From positions 1 through 64,000 of the forward strand of contig CAYOAP010000003.1 of assembly GCA_964401995.1 (NCBI GenBank): a stretch of 64,000 bases of DNA, in the 5' to 3' direction. The position numbers and the translations under genes were made by a program. How positions within the stretch are numbered: position 1 is the first letter of the stretch; every line of letters begins with the position of its first letter. Below, piece by piece: positions 16,101-25,422 of this stretch. The DNA comes from DATCBF01 sp964401995. GTDB lineage: Bacteria; Actinomycetota; Thermoleophilia; Solirubrobacterales; 70-9. The notes under the pieces were generated by a model. That model searched no databases and was not told where the DNA came from. It saw only the letters and a program-made list of their open reading frames with translations.

Positions 16101-16146
16101 GAGATACCTCACTCAGCTGTGTTTTCATCTCCCATAAAGTCGCCGG

Positions 16147-16740
16147 GTGGCCGAATCTCTCCCCCCCTTCTTCTATTTCGACCTCGGCTCGCCCTACGCG
16201 TACCTGACCGCCGAGCGGATCAGCGGGCTCTTCACCGAGGCGGGGCTGGAGCAGCCGGAGTGGCGGCCGATCCTGCTCGGCGGCCTGTTCCAGCACTTTG
16301 ATCGTGACTCCTGGGCAAAGGGGCCCGGGCGCGAGCAGGGGATGGCCGAGATCGGGCGCAGGGCCTCGGCCTACGGGCTGCCGCCGATCATCTGGCCAGA
16401 TCCTTGGCCAGGCAACACGCTGATGGCGATGCGGGTCGCGACCTTCGCCAAGCAGACCGGCCGCACCGTCTCCTTCGCCCTCGCCGCCTTCCGCCAGGCC
16501 TTCGCCGCCGGCCGCGACCTGAGCGACCCCGAGAACGTGCTGATCGCCGCCGCTGCCTGCGAGCTGCATCCCAAAGCGCTGCTGAAAGCGGTGCAGACCG
16601 AGATCGTCAAATCGGCCCTGCGCGAGGCGACCGAGGAGGCCGCCGAGCTGGGCGTCTTCGGGGTTCCATCGCTGGTCGTCGGCGGCGAGGTCTTCTGGGG
16701 CGACGACCGGGTCGAGGAAGCGGTCGAAGCCGCGAGCTAA
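16147..16740 (+). CDS. DsbA-like 2-hydroxychromene-2-carboxylate isomerase family protein
   Basis: 197 residues, thioredoxin fold with helical insert. It opens FFYFDLGSPYAYL, the HCCA-isomerase/DsbA-family signature with Ser in place of the CXXC pair, so it is probably a glutathione- or thiol-dependent isomerase rather than a disulfide oxidase. WPGNTLMAMR and GVFGVPSLVVGGEVFWGDDR (cis-Pro loop) are typical. The GTG start lies 46 bp from the divergent antitoxin gene. Its TAA is part of a -10-like TAAGGT for the next gene. A paralogue lies at 47036. Substrate unknown. Confidence 0.85.
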   Translation: MAESLPPFFYFDLGSPYAYLTAERISGLFTEAGLEQPEWRPILLGGLFQHFDRDSWAKGPGREQGMAEIGRRASAYGLPPIIWPDPWPGNTLMAMRVATFAKQTGRTVSFALAAFRQAFAAGRDLSDPENVLIAAAACELHPKALLKAVQTEIVKSALREATEEAAELGVFGVPSLVVGGEVFWGDDRVEEAVEAAS

Positions 16741-16750
16741 GGTCAGGGGT

Positions 16751-17956
16751 GTGCCCGACCTTCCCGACGCCGCCACCTGTTACGAGCTGCTCGCGCGGAT
16801 GGCGCTGATCCGCCGCTTCGAGGAGGAGGCGGGGCGGCAGTACCAGCGGGCCAAAGCCGGCGGCTTCCTGCACCTGGCGATCGGCGAGGAGGCGACGATC
16901 GTCGGCACCGCCTCGGTGATGCGCGACGAGGACTACCTGATCGGCACCTACCGCACCCACGGCCACGCGATCGCCCGCGGGACCGAGCCCCAGCACGTGA
17001 TGGCGGAGCTTTTCGGCCGCGTCGACGGGACCAGCGGCGGGCGCGGTGGCTCGATGCACATCTTCGACCGCGAGAACCGCTTCATGGGCGGCTACGGGAT
17101 CGTCGGCGGCAACCTGCCGATCGCCGCCGGGCTGGCGCTCGGCTCCGAGTACAAGGGCGAGGACGCGGTCACCGTCTGCATGTTCGGCGACGGCGCCTCC
17201 AACACCGGCAACTTCGGCGAGACGATGAACCTGGCGGCGCTCTGGAGCCTGCCGGTCTTCTTCCTGGTCGAGAACAACCTCTACGGGATGGGGACCTCGG
17301 TCGAGCGCCACTCGGCCCAGACCGACCTCTCGAAGAAGGCCGAGGGCTATGGCATCTCCGGCAGGAGGATCGACGGCATGGACGTGCTGGCCGTGCGCGA
17401 GGCCGTCGCCGAGGGGATCCGGATGGCCCGCGAGGAGCGGCGGCCGACCCTGCTGGAGGCCTTCACCTACCGCTACCGCGGGCACTCCGCCGCCGACCCC
17501 GAGGTCTACCGCGAGCGCGAGGAGGTCGACGAGTGGCGGGCCAAGGACCCGATCGAGACTTTCGCCCGGCGCTGCGTCGAGGCCGGCGTGCTGGGCGAGC
17601 GCGAGGTCCAGGCCGTCCGCGACGAAGCCGAGAAGACAGTGCTGGCGGCGGTCGAGTTCGCCGAGGCCTCGCCGGAGCCGGCGCTCGACACGCTCTACGA
17701 GAACCTCTACGCGGTCGGCGGCGAGAGCGAGGCCTGGTACGCGGTCGACGAGCGCAGCCCCGAGCCGCACCGCGGCGAGCGCGAGAGCGCGATGCCCGAC
17801 GCGGCTCGCGAGCTGGCCGAAGCCGGCGCCGCCTACGCCGGCCGCGAGGAGGAGGGAGTCCGACCGAACCCCGCCACGCACGGCGATGCCCAGGAGGGCG
17901 CCGAGGCCGAGGTCGCCGCCGAACGCGAGGATGACCCTCCGCTGGGCGGCGACTGA
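16751..17956 (+). CDS. pdhA: 2-oxo acid (pyruvate) dehydrogenase E1 alpha
   Basis: Thiamine-diphosphate-dependent decarboxylase subunit. 401 residues. The TPP/Mg motif is GDGASNTGNFGETMNLAA followed by VENNLYGMGT; YRGHSAADPEVYR is the phospho-loop region common to E1 alpha. GGRGGSMHIF and GGNLPIAAG are typical of the PDH/acetoin class. The last 70 or so residues (from about 330) are an acidic, Ala- and Glu-rich extension absent from ordinary E1 alpha. TAAGGT (16738-16743) ends 7 nt before GTG. The stop overlaps the E1 beta ATG by 1 nt. Branched-chain or acetoin specificity cannot be excluded. Confidence 0.92.
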   Translation: MPDLPDAATCYELLARMALIRRFEEEAGRQYQRAKAGGFLHLAIGEEATIVGTASVMRDEDYLIGTYRTHGHAIARGTEPQHVMAELFGRVDGTSGGRGGSMHIFDRENRFMGGYGIVGGNLPIAAGLALGSEYKGEDAVTVCMFGDGASNTGNFGETMNLAALWSLPVFFLVENNLYGMGTSVERHSAQTDLSKKAEGYGISGRRIDGMDVLAVREAVAEGIRMAREERRPTLLEAFTYRYRGHSAADPEVYREREEVDEWRAKDPIETFARRCVEAGVLGEREVQAVRDEAEKTVLAAVEFAEASPEPALDTLYENLYAVGGESEAWYAVDERSPEPHRGERESAMPDAARELAEAGAAYAGREEEGVRPNPATHGDAQEGAEAEVAAEREDDPPLGGD

Positions 17957-18945
17957 TGGCGGAGCTGCGGATGAGAGAGGCGCTGCGCGATGCGATGGCG
18001 GAGGAGATGCGGCGCGACGAGTCGGTCTTGATCATGGGCGAGGACGTCGCCGTCTTCAACGGCGCCTTCAAGGTCAGCGAGGGCCTGCTCGAGGAGTTCG
18101 GCGAGCGCCGGGTGCGCGACACGCCGATCTCGGAGAACACGATCGTCGGCATCGGGGTCGGCGCGGCGATGGCCGGGCTGCGGCCGATCGTCGAGCTGAT
18201 GACGGTCAACTTCGCCCTGCTCGCGCTCGACCAGATCGTCAACCACGCTGCCGCGATCCCCTACATGTTCAACGGCCAGGCGCGGGTGCCGATGGTGATC
18301 CGGATGCCGGGCGGCGGCGGCCACCAGCTCGGGCCGACCCACTCGCACAGCTTCGAGGCGCTCTTCCTCCAGGTGCCGGGCCTGCTCGTCGCCTGCCCCT
18401 CGACCCCGGCCGACGGCAAGGCACTGCTGAAGACGGCGATCCGCGACGACAACCCGGTGATCTTCATCGAGCACGAGGGCCTCTACGGCACCCGCGGCGA
18501 GGTCGCCGACGAGGGCGACGAGATGCTGCCCTTCGGCAAAGCGGCCGTGCGGCGCGAGGGCGGCGACGTGACGATCGTCGGCGTGCTCAAGATGGCCCAG
18601 GTGGCGGAGAACGCGGCGGCCCAGCTCGCCGACGAGCACAGCGTCGAGGCCGAGGTGATCGACCCCCGCACCCTGCGCCCGCTCGACCTCGACACGATCC
18701 TCGAGTCGGTGCGCAAGACCAACCGGGCAGTGATCGTCGAGGAGGGCTGGCCCCACGGCGGCGTCGGCGCCAACCTGGCGACCCTGATCACCGAGCAGGC
18801 CTTTGACTACCTGGACGCGCCGGTGCAGCGGGTGACCGGGGCCGATGTGCCGATGCCGTATTCGAGGCGGCTGGAGCAGGCGGCGATTCCGCATGAGGAG
18901 CATGTGGTGAAGGCGGCGCTGGCCGCGTTGGAGGGATCGATCTGA
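17956..18945 (+). CDS. pdhB: 2-oxo acid (pyruvate) dehydrogenase E1 beta
   Basis: 329 residues, transketolase-like. It opens MAELRMREALRDAMAEEMRR and has IMGEDVAVFNGAFKVSEGL, the E1 beta TPP-contact GEDVA. DTPISENTIVGIGVGAAMAG and the C-terminal transketolase domain (VIDPRTLRPLD, VIVEEGWPHGG) are intact. It forms the alpha2beta2 E1 with the upstream gene. ATG overlaps the preceding TGA and its own TGA overlaps the E2 ATG, each by 1 nt, so the three subunits are made in step. Confidence 0.95.
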   Translation: MAELRMREALRDAMAEEMRRDESVLIMGEDVAVFNGAFKVSEGLLEEFGERRVRDTPISENTIVGIGVGAAMAGLRPIVELMTVNFALLALDQIVNHAAAIPYMFNGQARVPMVIRMPGGGGHQLGPTHSHSFEALFLQVPGLLVACPSTPADGKALLKTAIRDDNPVIFIEHEGLYGTRGEVADEGDEMLPFGKAAVRREGGDVTIVGVLKMAQVAENAAAQLADEHSVEAEVIDPRTLRPLDLDTILESVRKTNRAVIVEEGWPHGGVGANLATLITEQAFDYLDAPVQRVTGADVPMPYSRRLEQAAIPHEEHVVKAALAALEGSI

Positions 18946-20312
18946 TGGCCGACATCGTGATGCCGCGCCTGTCTGACTCGATGGAGGAGGGGACGATCCT
19001 GACCTGGCTGAAGAGCGTCGGTGACGAGATCGCCGTCGGTGATGAGATCGTTGAAATCGAGACGGATAAGGCGAATATGGCTTACGAGAGCGATGTGGCG
19101 GGGACGCTGACCGAGATCGTCGCCGAGGAGGGGGCGACGTTGCCGATCGGCGAGGTGATCGCTCGGGTTGGCGACGCGGACGAGAAGTCTTCTGGAAAGA
19201 AGTCGAAGAAGGGGAAGGGCAAGAAGTCGAAGGACAAGGGTGATGGGACCGAGCGCCCGGCCGCGGGGCCTGTCGGGGACGCCGGGGGGGCACTGCGGGC
19301 GGAAGGCCCGTCCTCGACCCCCCCGACATCCCCGCCACCCGCGGAAGGAGCGGTCGAACCCTCCGCTAGCTCAGACGGTGGCGGCCGTCCGAAGGCGTCG
19401 CCTGTAGCTCGGCGCGTGGCCAAAGAGAAGGGCTTGGACCTCTCGGCACTCAGCGGCTCAGGGCCCGGTGGACGGATCGTCCGGGCCGACGTGGAGCGAG
19501 CGGCTGCTTCCGCAGGTGGCGGTGGGCCAGGGGGGCCGAGAACGGACGCCGTGCGCCCGCCCGCAGGCCCCCCTGGCGCGGCGACGCCCGCGGCCGAGCC
19601 GCCCAGTCCCGAGACCGCCAAGGGCACGACCACCTACGAAGACCTCTCCAAGTTGCAGTCGACCATCTCCCGTCGCATGGCCGAGTCAAAGGCGACCGCG
19701 CCGCACTTTTACCTTTCGGCTGAGATCGATATGAGCCGGGCCGTGGAGGCTCGGGCGCGGATCAAAGCTTCGGCCGGGGAGGGCGATGTGGTGCCCTCGT
19801 TCAACGACATGGTGGTCAAGGCTTGTGCGCTGGCGCTGCGGGAGCACCCGCGGGCCAATGGCGCTTATCGCGATGGGCGCTTTGAGCTCTACTCGCGGGT
19901 CAACGTCGGGATCGCCGTTGCCGGTCAGGACGCGCTCGTCGTCCCGACCGTCTTCGATGCCGACAGCAAGGGCCTGCGCCAGATCGCGACCGAGTCGCGG
20001 GCGCTGGCGCAGCGAGTCCGCGACGCCCAGATCACCCCGCCCGAGCTCTCCGGCGCGACCTTCACCGTCTCCAACCTGGGGATGTTCGGGATCGACAGCT
20101 TCTCGGCCGTGATCAACCCCCCGCAGGCGGCGATCCTCGCCGTCGGCGCGATCAAGGAGCGGCCGGTCGTCAACGACGGACAGTTCGGAACCGCCCACCT
20201 GATGCAGGTCAATCTCGCCTGCGACCACCGCATCCTCTACGGCGCCGACGGGGCCAAATTCCTGGCGAGGATCCGCGAGTTGCTGGAAGAACCGGTCTTC
20301 CTAGCTCTCTGA
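18945..20312 (+). CDS. pdhC: Dihydrolipoyl acyltransferase (E2)
   Basis: Core of the complex: carries the lipoyl arm and transfers the acyl group to CoA. 455 residues. One lipoyl domain (1-80, lipoyl Lys42 in EIETDKANM); a long charged then Pro/Ala-rich linker (about 85-140); a peripheral-subunit-binding domain (about 145-185, ASPVARRVAKEKGLDLSAL); a second flexible linker; catalytic CAT domain from about 220, with ACDHRILYGADGAKF holding the active His and Asp/Gly motif (DHRxxxG). Third gene of the E1alpha-E1beta-E2 operon; the E3 is at 14029. Confidence 0.95.
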   Translation: MADIVMPRLSDSMEEGTILTWLKSVGDEIAVGDEIVEIETDKANMAYESDVAGTLTEIVAEEGATLPIGEVIARVGDADEKSSGKKSKKGKGKKSKDKGDGTERPAAGPVGDAGGALRAEGPSSTPPTSPPPAEGAVEPSASSDGGGRPKASPVARRVAKEKGLDLSALSGSGPGGRIVRADVERAAASAGGGGPGGPRTDAVRPPAGPPGAATPAAEPPSPETAKGTTTYEDLSKLQSTISRRMAESKATAPHFYLSAEIDMSRAVEARARIKASAGEGDVVPSFNDMVVKACALALREHPRANGAYRDGRFELYSRVNVGIAVAGQDALVVPTVFDADSKGLRQIATESRALAQRVRDAQITPPELSGATFTVSNLGMFGIDSFSAVINPPQAAILAVGAIKERPVVNDGQFGTAHLMQVNLACDHRILYGADGAKFLARIRELLEEPVFLAL

Positions 20313-20317
20313 GCTGC

Positions 20318-21934
20318 TCAGCAGGAGTTCTTGGTGCCGGTGACCGCGTTCCAGGCGCCGCCGAAGGAGAAGTCGGCTGAGACCCGGAGGATCCCTGGGC
20401 GCCAGACGCGGGCCACGGTCCACTCGCCCCTGCGCTGGATGCAGCCGGCACCGCGGCCGATCGACCAGTAGGGGGTGAAGTTGACGCGGACGAGGAATTC
20501 GCCCGGCTGCTTGACGTCGAGCGAGAAGCCCTGACGGCCGACCCAGCGGGTGCTCGCTGCCGCGCCCCCCATCGGCTGCACCAGCGGTTTCGGGTCGCGC
20601 ACTTCGTAGATGCGCCAGTGCGGCGAGTGCCAGCGCGGGATCAGGTAGCGCGGGCCGGCGAGGATCAGCCGTCGCTCAGCCGCCGAGGAGTAATCGAGTG
20701 GGGCGTTGGGCAGCGCCACGAAGGAGATCGCGTTGCCGCGCAGCCAGGCGCTGTAGGAGCTGTTGTCGAGTGGCGTGTCTTCGTCTTCGTAAAAGATGTC
20801 GTCGCGGGTGGTGTCGAGCTGGCGCAGCCAGCCGCGGGCCAGCTCGAAGCCGGGCGCCAGGTAGGCAGACTCCCAGTGGTTGGCCGTCGGCGGCACCTCG
20901 ATCCGGGCGCCCTTGGCGCCGTGCTCGCGCAGCCAGCTCGCCGCCGGCTGGAAGAAGGCCGCGGTGGTCGAGGGGTCACCGACGCTGCGGGCGATCTGGC
21001 TGACGCTCGCCGTCACCTGCCAGTAGAGGCCGCCGGCCATCAGCAGCGCCAGGGCCCAGGCCGAGACCCGCGGCCGCCGCGCCAGCACCACGGCAGCAAT
21101 CACCGGGCCGCCGAACAGCGCCCCCAGCCGCACCGCGTTGCCGCCGACCGGGTTCGGCGCCAGCCAGAGCAGCGTCGCCGCCAGCACGTATGCGCAGAGG
21201 ACCCAGCGCAGCTGGCGCTCCTCGCGGCCGAGCCCGCGGGTGACGAACAGCGCCCCCCCGCACCAGAGCGGGATCGAGACGTAGGAGGAGAAGACGAAGG
21301 GGAACTGGCCCGGCTCGGGGAAGGCGAGGTTGGGAAGGACGATCAGGGCGAGGGCGATCGCCGAGACCCAGAGCGCGGTGCGGTTGAAGGGCCGGCCCCG
21401 CTCCAGGGCGCCGACCCCGACCACACCGGCGAGGAAGACGGCAGCGACCGGGCTGGCCAGGGCGCAGCCGGCGGCGGCGGTCAGCGCCAGCTTGCGGCGG
21501 TCGATCTGCAGGAAGCGCAGCGAGGCGAGCCCGAAGGCGACCCCGAGGGCGAAGGTCAGCTGGCCGTCGGCGAGCAGGGTGACGACTCCGGCGGCAAACC
21601 ACAGCGTCGCCAGCCGCGCCGCCCTTCCCCAGCGATCCTGGACCAGGCGGTCGAAGAAGTAAGAGGAAGCGACGACGCTGAAGAGGCCGACCACCTGGGG
21701 CCCGAAGACCGAGGCCAGGGGCGGGAAGAGGACGCTGTAGGTGAGCGTGTAGTGGCCGCCGTACCAGCTGCCGTTCCAGATCGCGAGGCCGCCGCGCTGG
21801 AACAACTCGGTGCGGAAGACCTGGGCGGCGAGGTCGCCGACCTGGGGGTTCCAGGCCAGCATCAAGGCAGCGAGCACCGAGCTGAGGGCCACAGCCGGGA
21901 GCCATTCGGGTCGTAGAGCCTTTGACCGGGCCAT
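20318..21934 (-). CDS. Polytopic membrane protein, possible GT-C-type enzyme
   Basis: About 538 residues, start ATG 21934 (a TTG at 21949 is possible). About 10-12 hydrophobic helices between residues 15 and 330, then a soluble C-terminal domain of about 200 residues ending in Cys. The first outward loop contains NPQVGDLAAQVFRTELF and NGSWYGGHYTLTYSVLFPP, resembling the acidic first loop of GT-C glycosyltransferases, which points to a polyprenyl-sugar donor, but no family assignment is firm. The gene is convergent with pdhC (5 bp gap) and divergent from lipB (47 bp). Confidence 0.7.
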   Translation of the reverse strand: MARSKALRPEWLPAVALSSVLAALMLAWNPQVGDLAAQVFRTELFQRGGLAIWNGSWYGGHYTLTYSVLFPPLASVFGPQVVGLFSVVASSYFFDRLVQDRWGRAARLATLWFAAGVVTLLADGQLTFALGVAFGLASLRFLQIDRRKLALTAAAGCALASPVAAVFLAGVVGVGALERGRPFNRTALWVSAIALALIVLPNLAFPEPGQFPFVFSSYVSIPLWCGGALFVTRGLGREERQLRWVLCAYVLAATLLWLAPNPVGGNAVRLGALFGGPVIAAVVLARRPRVSAWALALLMAGGLYWQVTASVSQIARSVGDPSTTAAFFQPAASWLREHGAKGARIEVPPTANHWESAYLAPGFELARGWLRQLDTTRDDIFYEDEDTPLDNSSYSAWLRGNAISFVALPNAPLDYSSAAERRLILAGPRYLIPRWHSPHWRIYEVRDPKPLVQPMGGAAASTRWVGRQGFSLDVKQPGEFLVRVNFTPYWSIGRGAGCIQRRGEWTVARVWRPGILRVSADFSFGGAWNAVTGTKNSC

Positions 21935-21981
21935 CAGGGAGGAAGACAAGGATAGGGGCGCGGCATGCGACGATTTGAAGA

Positions 21982-22716
21982 GTGAGTGAAGAACTCTTGG
22001 TCGTCCGCTGCGGAACGGTGCCCTATGAAGAGGGCCGCGTCGCCCAGCGCTGGCTGCGCGAGGCGCGCCAGGAAGGCGCGATTCCCGACACGCTGCTGCT
22101 GCTCGAGCACCCCCCCGTCTACACCCGCGGCCGGCGCTCGACCGCCGATGAGCTGCCGATGGCGACCGAGTGGTACGAGATGCAGGGGATCGAAGTCCGC
22201 GACACCGACCGCGGCGGCCGCGTCACCTACCACGGCCCCGGCCAGCTGGTCGCCTACCCGATCGTCTCGCTCGCGCCCTACGGCGACGACGTTCACGAGT
22301 ACGTGCGGCGCCTGGAGCAGGTGGCGATCACGGCGCTGGCAGAGCACGGGGTCGAGGCCGGGACGATCGAGGGCTTGACCGGCGTCTGGACCGAGGGCGA
22401 GCTTCCGGGCACGGCGGCGGGGCCGCTGGAGGCACGGAAGATCGGCTCGATCGGGGTCCACGTCAGCCGCGGCGTCACCACCCACGGGCTGGCGATCAAC
22501 GTCAACAACGACCTGCAGCCGTTCGACTGGATCGTGCCCTGCGGGATCGACGGCTGCGGGGTGACCTCGCTGAGCCGCGAGCTGGGCGCCGAGCAGGACC
22601 TCGAAGCCTTCGCTGCCACGGTCGCTGCCAGGTTCGGCGAGATCTACGAGCGGGTCCCGGTCCCGACCGACCCGGCCGACCTCGGACTCGACAACGCTAG
22701 GCTCGGGGTCGCATGA
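21982..22716 (+). CDS. lipB: Lipoyl(octanoyl) transferase
   Basis: Moves octanoate from acyl carrier protein to the lipoyl lysine of E2-type proteins. 244 residues from GTG. VYTRGRRS, RGGRVTYHGPGQLVAYP, the catalytic Lys153 in ARKIGSIGVHVSRG, and Cys187 in WIVPCGIDG are all present. Overlaps lipA by 4 bp (ATGA). Placed after the pdh genes, whose E2 it modifies. Confidence 0.97.
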   Translation: MSEELLVVRCGTVPYEEGRVAQRWLREARQEGAIPDTLLLLEHPPVYTRGRRSTADELPMATEWYEMQGIEVRDTDRGGRVTYHGPGQLVAYPIVSLAPYGDDVHEYVRRLEQVAITALAEHGVEAGTIEGLTGVWTEGELPGTAAGPLEARKIGSIGVHVSRGVTTHGLAINVNNDLQPFDWIVPCGIDGCGVTSLSRELGAEQDLEAFAATVAARFGEIYERVPVPTDPADLGLDNARLGVA

Positions 22717-23684
22717 GCGAGACGACCACACCGGCGGCCGAGCGCGTCCATGTCACCCGCTCACGCTCGAAGCCCGGCGGGACCGCCGCCGAGGCCGACG
22801 GCGCCGTCCCCTTCCGCCGCGCCCGCAAGCCGCCCTGGCTGAAGGTGCCGGCCCCGGGCGGGCCGACCTACCGCCGGCTCAAGTCGATGCTCGACGGCGA
22901 CAACCTCCACACCGTCTGCGAGGAGGCCAACTGCCCCAACGTCGGCGAGTGCTGGGAGCGCGGAACCGCGACCTTCATGATCCTCGGCGACGTCTGCACC
23001 CGGCGCTGCGGCTTCTGCAACGTGAAGACGGGCGTGCCGACCTGGAACGACCCGCTGGAGCCGCTGCGGGTCGCCAACCAGGTGAAGAAGATGGGCCTGC
23101 GCCACGCCGTCGTCACCTCGGTCGACCGCGACGACCTGCCCGACTACGGCGCCGGCGCCTTCGTCGGCGTGATCCGCTCGATCCGGATGATGGCCCCCGG
23201 CTGCAAGGTCGAGATCCTCACCCCCGACTTCCGCGGCCAGGAGATGCCGCTGGCGAAGGTGATCCACGAGCGCCCCGACGTCTTCAACCACAACGTCGAG
23301 ACGGTGCCGCGGCTGTACCCGAAGGCGCGGCGCGGCTCGCAGTTCCTGCGCTCGGCCCGGGTCCTGAGGCTGGCGAAGGAGATGGGCGGCGACAGCGTCG
23401 TCACCAAGTCGGGCCTGATGGTCGGGCTCGGCGAGAGCTTCGAGGAGATGGTCGAGACCTTCGGCCTGCTGCGCGAGCACCGGGTCCAGGTGCTGACCGT
23501 CGGCCAGTACCTGCGGCCGACCGAGAACCACCTGCCGGTCGACCGCTACTGGCACCCGGAGGAGTTCGAGGCGCTGGAGAAAGCCGCCTACGAGCTGGGA
23601 TTCGAGTCGGTCGCCGCCGGACCCCTGGTCCGCAGCAGCTACCACGCCGACCAGAACCTGCCCGAATCGGCCCTCGCGAGCTGA
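22713..23684 (+). CDS. lipA: Lipoyl synthase
   Basis: Radical-SAM enzyme inserting two sulfurs into the octanoyl chain. 323 residues. The auxiliary cluster cysteines are in CEEANCPNVGEC (69, 74, 80), the radical-SAM cluster in CTRRCGFC (95, 99, 102), and the family ending RSSYHADQ. The first 40 residues are a basic leader not needed for catalysis. ATG overlaps lipB; a TAGGCT (22698-22703) inside the lipB end sits 9 nt upstream and might give a second leaderless transcript. Confidence 0.97.
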   Translation: MSETTTPAAERVHVTRSRSKPGGTAAEADGAVPFRRARKPPWLKVPAPGGPTYRRLKSMLDGDNLHTVCEEANCPNVGECWERGTATFMILGDVCTRRCGFCNVKTGVPTWNDPLEPLRVANQVKKMGLRHAVVTSVDRDDLPDYGAGAFVGVIRSIRMMAPGCKVEILTPDFRGQEMPLAKVIHERPDVFNHNVETVPRLYPKARRGSQFLRSARVLRLAKEMGGDSVVTKSGLMVGLGESFEEMVETFGLLREHRVQVLTVGQYLRPTENHLPVDRYWHPEEFEALEKAAYELGFESVAAGPLVRSSYHADQNLPESALAS

Positions 23685-23715
23685 TTTTCAGCCCCAAATC
23701 TGCGAGGATCGGTCG

Positions 23716-25398
23716 ATGTTTCGGGGACGCATCGCCGTTTTGTCAATGGCTCTGGCCGGATTACTGAGCGCGGCCGTTCCTGCCTTTGCCTCGGCCCGGA
23801 TCGCCTACGTCACCGGCGGGTCCGGGTCCGGCACGTATGCCGTCCCGGTTGACGTCGGCACGCAGATCTCCGGCGCGCAGGTCCCGATGCCCGGCGGCGA
23901 GGGATCGCCGCCCGACGTCGCGATCACGCCGAATGGCTCAACTGCCTACGTCACCAGCGGGTTCGGCAGCGTCATCCCGATCTCGGTCTCCACCAACACC
24001 GCGGGAACCCCGATCTCGCTTGGGAACAGCACCTGGGCGATCGCGATCACGCCGGACGGCAAGAGCGCCTACGTGACCGACCGCTTCAGCGGGAGCGTCT
24101 CGAAAATCGACCTCGCCAGCGGCACCGTGGTCGGCGCGCCGATCACGGTCGGCAACGAACCGACGGCGATCGCGATCACGCCGGACGGCAAGAGCGCCTA
24201 CGTGACCAACCAGGCCGACGACACGGTCTCGGTGATCAACCTCGCGAGCGGCACGGTAGGCGCGCCGATCACGGTCGGCGATGGCCCTTCCAGCGTCTCG
24301 ATCACGCCGGATGGCGCCCGCGTCTATGTGCTCAACTCGCTGGCTGGAACCCTCAGTCGAATCAACCCCGCGACCAACACCGTGGTGGCGACGATCGCCA
24401 GCGTGCCAGGCGAGACGCTCGTGATCTCCCCCAGCGGCAGCCGCGCCTACGCGCTCCGCACTTTCCCCACCAGCGGCATCACCCCAGTCGACCTGGCCAC
24501 AGACACGGCAGCAGCACAGGTGCCGATCGCAAACTTCCCTGAAGATCTGGCGATCCTCCCCGACGGGAGCTACGCCTTCCTAACTGTCGAGGGCACGGGA
24601 AAGCTCGGCCCCTTCAACCTGACGAGCAACACGCTCGGAACTGAATTTGCCATCGGCAGCAATCCGAACGCGATCGCGATCGTCCCCAACCAGCCCCCGC
24701 ACGCGGCCTTCACCAGCACTTCTCCCGCGCCGAAACCGAGCGCGGCGATCGCCTTCGACGCGAGCGGCTCGACCGACCCCGATGGGACGGTCGCCCGTTA
24801 CGACTGGAACTTCGGCGACGGCGCCGTGGCCCAGAACGCCGGCGCGAAACCGAGCCACGCCTACGCCAAGGCCGGCACCTACCAGGTGACGGTCACCGAG
24901 ACCGACAACGAAGGCTGCTCGACCGCGCTCGTCTTCACCGGCCAGACCGCCTACTGCAACGGCTCCAGCGTCGCCCAGGCGACGCACCCGGTGACGGTCC
25001 TCGGCAGCTGCCCGAAGGTCGAGGGAACCGCCTCGAGCTTCGTCCCCAAACTTGTCTCCCACCAGGTCGTCCCGGGAGTCAGGGTGCGGCTCGCCGTCAA
25101 CGCTCCCGCCCACCTCGAAGTCAAAGCGACCCTGCTCTGGTCGAAGGAAGGCGAAAACGGACGGGCCAACCTCGGCAAGTTCAGCGTCGACGTCAACCAC
25201 TGGCGGCGGCTGCGGATGCCGATCCCCGACAAGCTGGTGACCCAGCTGCCGCTGGGGACCCCGGTCAAGGTCAGCCTTCACATCCACGCGACGCCGCTCG
25301 ACAGCAGCTTCTGCGCCGGCAACAACACCCACCCGACGCTGCGGGTCCACGTCGTCAAGGTGATCCCTGACGCCGTGCAGTCCAAGCGCCCGCGCTGA
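23716..25398 (+). CDS. Secreted YVTN/NHL-like beta-propeller with PKD domain
   Basis: 560 residues. Signal peptide 1-27 (hydrophobic to PAFASA). Then about seven propeller blades marked AITPDGKSAYVT.., SPSGSRAYAL, ILPDGSYAFLT (about 30-320). A PKD domain follows (about 330-430; FDASGSTDPDGTVARYDWNFGDG and GTYQVTVTETDNEG), then a C-terminal beta domain of about 120 residues with two cysteines. Probably an extracellular or cell-wall protein. Two consecutive blades share almost identical DNA near 24040-24080 and 24170-24210, a sign of recent blade duplication. Function unknown. Confidence 0.82.
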   Translation: MFRGRIAVLSMALAGLLSAAVPAFASARIAYVTGGSGSGTYAVPVDVGTQISGAQVPMPGGEGSPPDVAITPNGSTAYVTSGFGSVIPISVSTNTAGTPISLGNSTWAIAITPDGKSAYVTDRFSGSVSKIDLASGTVVGAPITVGNEPTAIAITPDGKSAYVTNQADDTVSVINLASGTVGAPITVGDGPSSVSITPDGARVYVLNSLAGTLSRINPATNTVVATIASVPGETLVISPSGSRAYALRTFPTSGITPVDLATDTAAAQVPIANFPEDLAILPDGSYAFLTVEGTGKLGPFNLTSNTLGTEFAIGSNPNAIAIVPNQPPHAAFTSTSPAPKPSAAIAFDASGSTDPDGTVARYDWNFGDGAVAQNAGAKPSHAYAKAGTYQVTVTETDNEGCSTALVFTGQTAYCNGSSVAQATHPVTVLGSCPKVEGTASSFVPKLVSHQVVPGVRVRLAVNAPAHLEVKATLLWSKEGENGRANLGKFSVDVNHWRRLRMPIPDKLVTQLPLGTPVKVSLHIHATPLDSSFCAGNNTHPTLRVHVVKVIPDAVQSKRPR

Positions 25399-25422
25399 GC
25401 GCTCCCGCCCGGCGCGCAAACC

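Noticed and set aside
20618..21916. 432-codon forward frame over the membrane protein
   Set aside because: Arg/Gln/Gly-rich shadow without start context; the reverse frame has regular hydrophobic helices.
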